Below are positions 1-5,349 of a DNA stretch of 6,374 bases, one piece after another. The stretch comes from Kiritimatiellia bacterium (GTDB lineage Bacteria; Verrucomicrobiota; Kiritimatiellia; UBA8416; JAIOPI01), in NCBI GenBank assembly GCA_028822745.1, contig JAPKCZ010000125.1, positions 1 through 6,374 of the forward strand, written 5' to 3'. The notes under the pieces were generated by a model. That model searched no databases and was not told the DNA's origin. It saw nothing but the letters and a program-made list of their open reading frames with translations. How positions within the stretch are numbered: the first letter of the stretch is position 1; each line of letters begins with the position of its first letter. Position numbers and translations under genes: made by a program.

Positions 1-1
1 C

Positions 2-199
2 ACAGGAGCGCCGTTAGTGGGCGTCATCCTAAACAAGATCAATATTACGCGGGATTATGGTTACTTCTACCATTACAGCTACCAGTATTATCAACCGCGC
101 GGACACGAGCGCGATCGTCGCCAACAGGCCGAAAAAGCCCCGAAAAGAAGTCCGAAGAGCCAATCGAAAGCGGACAAGAACCCGGCATCGAAAGCATAA
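2..199 (+). CDS. C-terminal end of an exopolysaccharide BY-kinase (Wzc/CpsD-type tyrosine autokinase), partial at 5' end
   Basis: The reading frame is open from the left edge and ends at TAA 197-199, so only the last 65 codons are present. The stretch GVILNKINI (from about position 20) matches the strand that closes the P-loop ATPase domain of bacterial tyrosine kinases. It is followed by the family's terminal tyrosine cluster, DYGYFYHYSYQYY (53-91), where seven tyrosines fall at nearly every second residue. In this family these tyrosines are autophosphorylated in trans by neighbouring subunits, and cycling of phosphorylation controls polymer length and export at the inner membrane. After the cluster comes a tail of about 35 residues rich in Lys, Arg, Gln and Ser, longer and more basic than usual. 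The Walker motifs lie outside the window, so the assignment rests on the C-terminal signature and on the export gene that starts inside this gene's stop codon. GTG at 17 is not the real start, because the frame continues upstream. Confidence 0.8.
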   Translation, partial: TGAPLVGVILNKINITRDYGYFYHYSYQYYQPRGHERDRRQQAEKAPKRSPKSQSKADKNPASKA

Positions 200-984
200 T
201 GACAGCCCTTAAAGAACACACACAGTCCCGTGTCTCACAACGTGGCAAATATATGGCACACGTGACACTTGTGTTCATCGTGGCCATCACCGCCCTCACT
301 ACGGGTTGTACATCGGTCAACAAGCACCAGAGCGTGACACGCTATCGACCGGATGTCCCCGCACGTGAACGTAAGCCCTGGATTTGGGCAGACACCCTCG
401 CGGCCTCCGGCCTACAGGCGCCACTGCCGACCCCCAGCACGGACATCAATGCAACGAACACTGCGGTTGCGGCAGATCGACACGTGAAGGGCTCTAGGCC
501 AGCAACAGAGCAACGTATTTTACACACTGGAGACGCCGTCATCATTACGTTGCTAACGCTCACGCAATCGAACGACTACCAGGAAGACATTGACTCTGAT
601 GGTGAAGTAAAGCTCATCTACCTTGGGAACGTACAAGTTTCAGGAAAAACAACATCCGAAGCAGAAACGTTGATTGAAAATCTGTATATCAAAAACGAAA
701 TTTACACGGATATCAATGTCAGCATACGTGCCCAGAAAGTAACGTATTTTATACGCGGGGAAGTTAAGGCGCCACAGCAATACGTGCTTGCCCCACCCAA
801 AAATTTAATGCAAGCGATTGCGGAAGCCGGCGGGTACGCACTTTACGCGAATGAAAAGAAAATAAGTATCCGACGTGACAATAGGCTTCTCTGGTATAAT
901 GGAAAGAATATTTCAAGCGGGAAAGATCAAGCACCTCTGATTCAAGGCGGAGACATCATTGTCGTCGAACAGAAGATTTTCTAA
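199..984 (+). CDS. Polysaccharide export lipoprotein, Poly_export + single SLBB domain (Wza/BexD superfamily)
   Basis: This 261-residue protein is probably the periplasmic or outer-membrane part of a capsule/exopolysaccharide exporter. A hydrophobic stretch at residues 22-35 leads to TTGC with Cys37, a slightly weak lipobox (Thr at -3), so lipidation is likely but not certain. Residues about 105-178 fit the Poly_export domain: a GD pair (LHTGDAVIITL), then DSDGEVKLIYLGNVQVSG, then a helix and a strand of the form DINVSI. Residues about 181-233 fit one SLBB domain (YFIRGEVKAPQQYVL, then AIAEAGGY), and the protein ends with GGDIIVVEQKIF. E. coli Wza is about 380 residues with more SLBB-type domains and a C-terminal amphipathic helix forming the outer-membrane barrel; that helix is absent here. 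The start ATG overlaps the kinase stop (TAATG), which suggests translational coupling. Met19 (position 253) is an alternative start giving a more compact signal peptide. Neither start has a strong Shine-Dalgarno sequence. Confidence 0.88.
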   Translation: MTALKEHTQSRVSQRGKYMAHVTLVFIVAITALTTGCTSVNKHQSVTRYRPDVPARERKPWIWADTLAASGLQAPLPTPSTDINATNTAVAADRHVKGSRPATEQRILHTGDAVIITLLTLTQSNDYQEDIDSDGEVKLIYLGNVQVSGKTTSEAETLIENLYIKNEIYTDINVSIRAQKVTYFIRGEVKAPQQYVLAPPKNLMQAIAEAGGYALYANEKKISIRRDNRLLWYNGKNISSGKDQAPLIQGGDIIVVEQKIF

Positions 985-1058
985 TGGCGCATCCGGACGA
1001 TGTAAATTCGGCGATGTATCAACAGGAGACCGAGCAGCGTGAACGCAGGAATGATTAG
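984..1058 (+). CDS. Possible 24-residue micro-ORF, translationally coupled (uncertain)
   Basis: An ATG at 984-986 overlaps the TAA of the export gene in the same TAATG arrangement seen at 197-201, and opens a 24-codon frame ending at TAG 1056-1058. The predicted peptide is hydrophilic and highly charged (begins MAHPDDVNSAMYQQE, ends ERRND), with no signal or membrane segment. It overlaps the beginning of the next gene in another frame, covering both of that gene's candidate starts (GTG 1039 and ATG 1051). It could be a small protein, a leader that carries ribosomes through the 54-nt gap to the next gene, or a chance frame. Its length is well within chance expectation, so confidence is low. 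Confidence 0.22.
   Translation: MAHPDDVNSAMYQQETEQRERRND
1024..1028 (+). promoter_or_regulatory. Ribosome binding site AGGAG for the helical lipoprotein gene
   Basis: AGGAG lies 10 nt before GTG 1039. This favours the GTG over the in-frame ATG at 1051, whose only purine-rich sequence (AGGA at 1047-1050) abuts the start codon and is too close to act. The same AGGAG core precedes acs. Confidence 0.5.
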
Positions 1059-1677
1059 ATTATTGTGCTGCCAGCTTTTGACGACGTTGGTCGTGTTCAA
1101 CATCGCGGGCTGCTCAACCAGTCCCCCAACCGCCCATACCACAGAAACGCCCGACCTACCTGTAAAACGGGTCTCGACCCAGAGACAGGTCGCCCTCTCA
1201 GCCACACAGCTCGAAGCGTCATTGATTTGCAGACAGATAGCACTGCAAGCCACACACAACGCCTTCGCTGCGGAAAAAGAACAGAAAAAAAAGCTCTTTC
1301 AAGCACTGGACAATGGGAGCATCGCCGACATTCAAAGCGGTACGGACGAAGCAGACCAAGCCACCGAACGACTGCGCGAGGCCATTCAACTCTCTTCAAA
1401 AATCGTTCAACTCAACGCGGCAGCACGTACGGCACAGGAAGCGGCCGAACACAACCTGCAAGCCGCGATGCGCACAGAGCTAAAAGCGGACGCCCTCAAA
1501 GCACTCAAAAAAGCCAATCGGGAATCGAAGACGGCAATTGATCTTGTTGAAAAGGCCCGAGACCTGTCGGACAAGCTCAAAGAAGTCTGGCTCGTTCGAG
1601 AACCTCGACCTAGAACGGGACAACAACCACCAGCGCAGACAAACGCAGCCATCCAGCCTGAGGTTTCCGTCCCATGA
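1039..1677 (+). CDS. Uncharacterised alpha-helical lipoprotein in export operon
   Basis: This is a 212-residue protein of no recognised family. The N-terminus is a clear lipoprotein signal: a short basic start (MNAGMIR), a hydrophobic core at residues 8-22, and a canonical lipobox IAGC with Cys25. After a Thr/Ser/Pro linker (26-45), residues about 55-187 are almost free of Pro and Gly and rich in Ala, Glu, Lys, Gln and Leu. They read as long amphipathic helices with possible coiled coil; one break lies near DNGSIADIQSG (91-101). The C-terminus (188-212) is Pro/Gln-rich and probably disordered. GTG 1039 is chosen for its AGGAG at good distance; ATG 1051 would drop four residues and keep the signal. 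The gene lies 54 nt after the export lipoprotein gene and overlaps the next gene by ATGA, so it is likely in the same transcript. A role as a lipid-anchored periplasmic spacer or partner of the exporter is inference from position only. Confidence 0.8.
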   Translation: MNAGMIRLLCCQLLTTLVVFNIAGCSTSPPTAHTTETPDLPVKRVSTQRQVALSATQLEASLICRQIALQATHNAFAAEKEQKKKLFQALDNGSIADIQSGTDEADQATERLREAIQLSSKIVQLNAAARTAQEAAEHNLQAAMRTELKADALKALKKANRESKTAIDLVEKARDLSDKLKEVWLVREPRPRTGQQPPAQTNAAIQPEVSVP

Positions 1678-2306
1678 GAGCATTCCGAGCGAGTCTATGG
1701 CTTGCATTGGCAATGGCGGCCGGTTTCAGCGTCATTTGGAGCGCACGCTCTGCCCTTGGACAAGGCATCTATTTTCAAACCCGATACAGTCATTCCCCAT
1801 CGCTCGGCCTTTCCCCTGAGCGCCCTGCCGGCGAACTCGCGCGACGCCGACTAGATCTGGCAGGCCTGTCATTTCGCCTCAACCCCGTGAACTTTCGCGT
1901 ATGCCGCGTCGCGACTGATATTGCGTTCAAAACATGCCGCGACATCGATATCAAAGAACACGACGTCACCTTGGACGAAATGACGATGTGGTGCGACCGG
2001 GGCCTGGACCTCAACAAATACAACCGCCACCTGCGCTACATCGAAGCAGAAATAATTGCAGCAGAGTCCCCTGCCAAAGCACTAGAACGCTGGACCGACT
2101 ATGTCGCTTGGGATTTTTGGGACCCCTTCAATCACTACTACATGGTCGAGTTGCTGGCCCGCTCCGGGCGCTATTCCGATGCTTTCAAGGAAATGGACTT
2201 CCTAAAGGGAAAAGAATACAGCGAAGACGCAAAACGTATCATTCGCGATTCATGGGTCGCAGAGAAGCGACGCGCCAAAGCCTATATACGTGAGCTCGAT
2301 CGCTGA
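1674..2306 (+). CDS. Uncharacterised exported/anchored protein with TPR-like helical repeats
   Basis: This 210-residue protein starts at ATG 1674, overlapping the previous stop as ATGA, with a modest GAGG 10 nt upstream. Residues about 7-29 are a hydrophobic segment after two arginines (MRAFRASLWLALAMAAGF), either a signal peptide with possible cleavage near SALGQ or an anchor. The remainder is helical and resembles degenerate tetratricopeptide repeats. Three helix-ending units of the form L-N/D-x-x-N occur at FRLNPVN (68-73), LDLNKYN (111-117) and FWDPFN (148-153). The last is followed by a convincing TPR helix pair, YYMVELLARSGRYSDAFKEM (155-174). Similar TPR tails occur in O-antigen-polymerase-associated proteins, where they act as protein-protein scaffolds; that comparison is by pattern only. 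The mature part has three cysteines (77, 88, 107). As the last gene of the export operon it may be an assembly partner, but no function can be assigned. Its 3' end overlaps the convergent gene by 25 bp. Confidence 0.8.
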   Translation: MRAFRASLWLALAMAAGFSVIWSARSALGQGIYFQTRYSHSPSLGLSPERPAGELARRRLDLAGLSFRLNPVNFRVCRVATDIAFKTCRDIDIKEHDVTLDEMTMWCDRGLDLNKYNRHLRYIEAEIIAAESPAKALERWTDYVAWDFWDPFNHYYMVELLARSGRYSDAFKEMDFLKGKEYSEDAKRIIRDSWVAEKRRAKAYIRELDR

Positions 2307-3133
2307 TACGCCGCCACTTCAAGGCTAACGCCGACCATCAGTAAAACAACGACTGTGCTCCACCCCAAACGCTTCGTACGCTTCGATATCGCTTTGCGCT
2401 TCGCCACAGATACGCTTGCTTTGACGATATCACTCTGGTGAACGCCATCGACAACACTGTCCAATTGCACATACACCGCGTATCGGCTTCCAGGGGTCGC
2501 CCACTTGTTTTTGATACCTATATCAAGATCCACGCTGGCGCCACCATCCAATCGAATCTCTCCAAAACCATTTTCACTCGCGAACTCATCAGGCAGAATG
2601 ACGCGGTAACGAAGGTCAAGCGGATGCGCCTCGCTTGACACAAGCCGTAGTTTCATGTCCGAGTCATTGGCGATTGATATCGAGCTAAGTTCTCCAGAAA
2701 CCGCCATTCCAAACCCTGGGTCCCCTGTCACCACGGGAATCGTCTCGCACGTGCTTAACATATCCCCACCCGTACTCGTGTAGCGTAAGCGCAATGCGAC
2801 GGTGTGCATGCCGCTCACCGGGGGTAGGTCCTCAATGACAACGGAACATGTTACGGTCGTTTCAGGCGCCACATCCTGCACCATCGTCCCCAGAACCCGG
2901 ACGTCTCCCAGCTGGGCCTCCACCTGCAGGGTCTCAACCACCTCGTCGCCCTTGTTGACCACATGAACAGTGACTGTCGCAGCACCATGTGAAAAGCGTG
3001 CAGACGCTCTTGAGGCAAGCTTGAGGTAGGACGCTGACGCCGTATTCATCGCCGCCATCAACACAGCCAACGTGCTCAGACGTACTCCCCAAAGTACAGA
3101 GCCGCGCATTACAGATAGATCTACAGAACGCAT
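2282..3133 (-). CDS. Uncharacterised exported protein with two Ig/CARDB-like domains and C-terminal membrane segment
   Basis: Read from ATG 3133 the protein has 283 residues. Residues 1-34 look like a Sec signal peptide (arginines at 2, 10 and 18, core LSTLAVLMAA, cleavage motif A-S-A before Ser35). Residues about 36-135 form a beta-rich domain of the CARDB/NEW3 kind (TVTVHVVNKGDE, then a strand-turn pattern ending YTSTGG) with the only two mature cysteines, Cys96 and Cys129, which could form a disulphide. Residues about 140-246 form a second beta-rich domain. Then come a basic stretch KRKAISKRTKR (245-255), a membrane segment (about 257-276) and a short tail QRSSSRI. Such domains usually serve adhesion or assembly on the envelope; no specific family is recognised. 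The open frame extends upstream to 3595, but that part lies antisense to acs and does not look like protein, so the start is placed before the signal peptide. ATG 3109 (residue 9) is the main alternative. Neither has a Shine-Dalgarno sequence. Confidence 0.72.
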   Translation of the reverse strand: MRSVDLSVMRGSVLWGVRLSTLAVLMAAMNTASASYLKLASRASARFSHGAATVTVHVVNKGDEVVETLQVEAQLGDVRVLGTMVQDVAPETTVTCSVVIEDLPPVSGMHTVALRLRYTSTGGDMLSTCETIPVVTGDPGFGMAVSGELSSISIANDSDMKLRLVSSEAHPLDLRYRVILPDEFASENGFGEIRLDGGASVDLDIGIKNKWATPGSRYAVYVQLDSVVDGVHQSDIVKASVSVAKRKAISKRTKRLGWSTVVVLLMVGVSLEVAAYQRSSSRI

Positions 3134-3139
3134 ATGAGT

Positions 3140-3145
3140 AGTATA
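3140..3145 (-). promoter_or_regulatory. Candidate -10 element TATACT for the minus-strand Ig-like gene
   Basis: On the minus strand TATACT matches the sigma-70 -10 consensus at five of six positions. No good -35 hexamer stands 16-18 nt upstream. If it is used, transcription would start about at position 3133, the first base of the proposed ATG. That would mean a leaderless message or translation from the internal ATG at 3109. A six-base match in an AT-richer stretch can occur by chance. Confidence 0.22.
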
Positions 3146-3170
3146 GACAACTAGAGAGACGGAACCCCAG

Positions 3171-3217
3171 CGCAATATGCACCTCAAATTGTGCAACCCA
3201 AGTGCCTTACGATTGCG
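3171..3217. repeat. Nested inverted repeats in the divergent intergenic region
   Basis: An inner dyad TGCAC-8 nt-GTGCA (3178-3182 and 3191-3195) lies within an outer dyad CGCAAT ... ATTGCG (3171-3176 and 3212-3217). The two are not concentric (centres about 3186.5 and 3194). They could be an operator for a dimeric regulator of acs or the divergent gene, but the arms are only five and six bases long, so chance is a real possibility. Confidence 0.25.
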
Positions 3218-3296
3218 TTGAACCCATTTTGATCCTTGAAGGAAACTTACCGCATGCCATAGGCTGCAAGCTAACGGTGAGCTACGCGAACCAGAC

Positions 3297-3301
3297 AGGA
3301 G
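3297..3301 (+). promoter_or_regulatory. Ribosome binding site AGGAG for acs
   Basis: AGGAG ends 7 nt before ATG 3309, an ideal spacing. It fixes the start there rather than at the in-frame ATG 3351, which has no such sequence. Confidence 0.75.
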
Positions 3302-3308
3302 CAGACTT

Positions 3309-5294
3309 ATGACCGACAAAGCCGACCATGCCATATCAACAGACTCCCTAATGACAGAGGAGCGCACGTTTCCACCATCGCAAGCTGCGGTTGATCGCGC
3401 CTTGGTCAACGCCGAACAGTACGACGCTATGTACAAACGATCCGTCGAAGACTCGGATGGCTTTTGGCTCGAGCAAGCACAGACGCTCGACTGGACCAAA
3501 GCACCGACGATCGCGCGCGAATACACGTGGGACACGGCCAACCGCCACATCGAACACACATGGTTCAAAGATGGCGAAATGAACATTAGCGTCAATTGCC
3601 TCGATCGACATTTGACGACCGAGCGGCGTACGAAACCAGCCCTGATGTGGCAAGGCGAACCCGAAGAGGAGTCCCAGTCATGGAGCTATGAAGCGCTGCA
3701 TGCAGAAGTCTGCAAGTTCGCCAACGTGCTCAGGTCGTACGGCATCAAAAAGGGCGATCGCGTATGCATCTACATGCCCATGGTGATTGAACTTCCCGTC
3801 GTCATGCTGGGCTGCGCACGTATCGGAGCCATTCATTCCGTTGTTTTCGGCGGCTTCAGCGCGGACGCGTTGGCAGATCGCATCAACGACTCGGAATGCC
3901 GCATGCTGGTGACTTCAAATGTCTCGCTGCGCGCTGGCAAGGAAATCCCGCTAAAAGGCATATCCGACGAAGCCCTCACCAAAACACCCTGTATCGAAAA
4001 AGTCATCGTATTGAAGCGTAACGCGACACCGTGCACCATGCACGAGACACGCGACGTTTGGTACCACGATGCCATGAAGAATGCGTCTGCAACATGCGAA
4101 CCAGAAGTCATGAATGCGGAAGACCCTCTGTTCATTCTCTACACCTCGGGTTCCACAGGAAAACCCAAAGGCGTTGTCCACACAACGGCGGGATACTTAC
4201 TGCACGCCTCACTAACGCATAAATACGTCTTCGACATTCATGATGACGATATTTACTGGTGCTCGGCCGACATCGGCTGGGTCACCGGACACAGTTACAT
4301 CGTTTACGGGCCACTGGCCAACGGCGCAACCAGCGTGATGTTCGAGGGCGTACCAACCTACCCAGACGCAGGCCGTTTTTGGCAAGTTTGCGAGAAATAC
4401 AAGGTCACCGCGTTCTACACAGCACCGACCGCGATACGCGCCCTGATTCGCCTCGGCGATGAATGGCCCGCCAAGTACGACCTGAGTGACATGCGTGTTC
4501 TCGGTAGCGTCGGCGAGCCAATCAACCCAGAAGCATGGATGTGGTACTACCGCGTCATCGGCGGTGAGCGATGCCCTATCGTCGACACATGGTGGCAGAC
4601 AGAAACCGGCGGCGTTCTCATTTCCCCATTACCCGGCGCACACACACTTAAACCTGGCTCCGCCTTGCGTCCTTTCTTCGGCGTCGAACCGCTCATCCTG
4701 CGTGATGATCGCTCAGAATGTGATCACAACGAAGGCGGCAAGCTCTGCATTAAGAAACCATGGCCAGGCATCATGCGTACCATGTGGGGCGATCATGAGC
4801 GTTTTGTCGACGTCTACTTCTCATTATACAACGACCTCTATTTCACCGGCGACGGATGCCGCACGGACGCAGACGGCGACTACTGGTTGATGGGCCGCGT
4901 CGACGACGTGGTTAACGTCTCAGGACATCGCATTGGTACAGCCGAAGTCGAAAGTGCGCTGGTCAGTCATGCCAACGTCGCCGAGGCCGCCGTGGCGCCG
5001 ATGCCGCACGACATCAAAGGACAGGCCCTTTACGCCTTTGTAACGCTTGTCAATGGCGTCGAAGAAAGTGCGGAATTAAAGGCCGAACTGATCAAGCACG
5101 TCCGCTCGGAAATTGGCCCAATCGCCCAACCTGACAAAATTCAATTCGCTCCGGCCCTACCCAAAACGCGCTCCGGAAAAATCATGCGGCGCATTCTTCG
5201 GAAAATAGCAGAAAATGCGACGGACCAAATCGGCGACACAACGACATTGGCAGATCCGTCCGTGGTGGACGCACTGGTGGCGGGCAAGCAATAG
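3309..5294 (+). CDS. acs: Acetyl-CoA synthetase (AMP-forming)
   Basis: Acs converts acetate, ATP and CoA to acetyl-CoA, AMP and pyrophosphate through an acetyl-adenylate, and serves acetate scavenging in the cytoplasm. The 661 residues match the usual length (about 650). The N-terminal Acs domain covers about 38-95. The adenylating domain shows the phosphate-binding motif TSGSTGKPKG (279-288), the acetate-pocket motif DTWWQTETGG (426-435; Trp429 is the expected gate residue limiting substrate size to acetate), and YFTGDG with Asp515. The hinge GRVDDVVNVSGHR (529-541) leads to the mobile C-terminal domain. The motif TRSGKIMRR carries the catalytic lysine Lys624, which in this family is silenced by reversible acetylation (Pat/CobB type), so post-translational control is likely. 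All key residues are present and there is no sign of frameshift. It stands alone: divergent from the Ig-like gene and convergent with guaA. The start is set by AGGAG at 3297-3301. Confidence 0.98.
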   Translation: MTDKADHAISTDSLMTEERTFPPSQAAVDRALVNAEQYDAMYKRSVEDSDGFWLEQAQTLDWTKAPTIAREYTWDTANRHIEHTWFKDGEMNISVNCLDRHLTTERRTKPALMWQGEPEEESQSWSYEALHAEVCKFANVLRSYGIKKGDRVCIYMPMVIELPVVMLGCARIGAIHSVVFGGFSADALADRINDSECRMLVTSNVSLRAGKEIPLKGISDEALTKTPCIEKVIVLKRNATPCTMHETRDVWYHDAMKNASATCEPEVMNAEDPLFILYTSGSTGKPKGVVHTTAGYLLHASLTHKYVFDIHDDDIYWCSADIGWVTGHSYIVYGPLANGATSVMFEGVPTYPDAGRFWQVCEKYKVTAFYTAPTAIRALIRLGDEWPAKYDLSDMRVLGSVGEPINPEAWMWYYRVIGGERCPIVDTWWQTETGGVLISPLPGAHTLKPGSALRPFFGVEPLILRDDRSECDHNEGGKLCIKKPWPGIMRTMWGDHERFVDVYFSLYNDLYFTGDGCRTDADGDYWLMGRVDDVVNVSGHRIGTAEVESALVSHANVAEAAVAPMPHDIKGQALYAFVTLVNGVEESAELKAELIKHVRSEIGPIAQPDKIQFAPALPKTRSGKIMRRILRKIAENATDQIGDTTTLADPSVVDALVAGKQ

Positions 5295-5349
5295 TCGCTT
5301 CACGCATGCTTTGCAAAACAAGCCGGCTTTACCAACGTCGAAGCGGAAC
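5295..5349. other. Convergent acs/guaA intergenic gap, no clear terminator
   Basis: Only 55 bp separate the stop codons of acs and guaA. The gap contains the palindrome AAGCCGGCTT (5320-5329), which has no room for a good stem and loop. It also holds an imperfect pairing between GCAAGCA (5284-5290, in the end of acs) and TGCTTTGC (5307-5314). Neither is followed by a T-run on the relevant strand, so no intrinsic terminator can be supported. Confidence 0.4.

Larger units (their letters stand above)
3134..3308. promoter_or_regulatory. Divergent intergenic region between the Ig-like gene and acs
   Basis: This 175-bp gap separates two divergently read genes and must hold, or lie near, the acs promoter and probably that of the minus-strand gene. 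I see no convincing sigma-70 promoter for acs: TTGAAG near 3237 with CATAGG 16 nt further on is only a weak match. It also contains small inverted repeats (listed separately) and the acs ribosome binding site at its right end. Confidence 0.45.

Noticed and set aside
17..199. GTG at 17 as the start of a separate 60-residue gene
   Set aside because: The frame is open to the left edge and the sequence is the C-terminal signature of a tyrosine kinase, so it is a truncated larger gene.
2302..2342. Inverted repeat CTGAT ... ATCAG as a terminator for the export operon
   Set aside because: The arms are five bases with a loop of about 30, with no T-run, and it lies inside the coding part of the convergent gene.
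2438..2638. Plus-strand 66-residue frame inside the Ig-like gene
   Set aside because: It is antisense to a longer frame with signal peptide and domain pattern, and has no ribosome binding site or domain.
3134..3595. Upstream extension of the minus-strand Ig-like frame (154 codons) to a start at 3595
   Set aside because: It lies mostly antisense to the start of acs, has no protein-like pattern (Ser/Cys-rich, no domain), and a signal peptide begins at ATG 3133. It is a shadow of acs plus the intergenic region.
5320..5329. Palindrome AAGCCGGCTT as a terminator for acs or guaA
   Set aside because: It is too short to form a stem with a loop, and there is no T-run after it on either strand.
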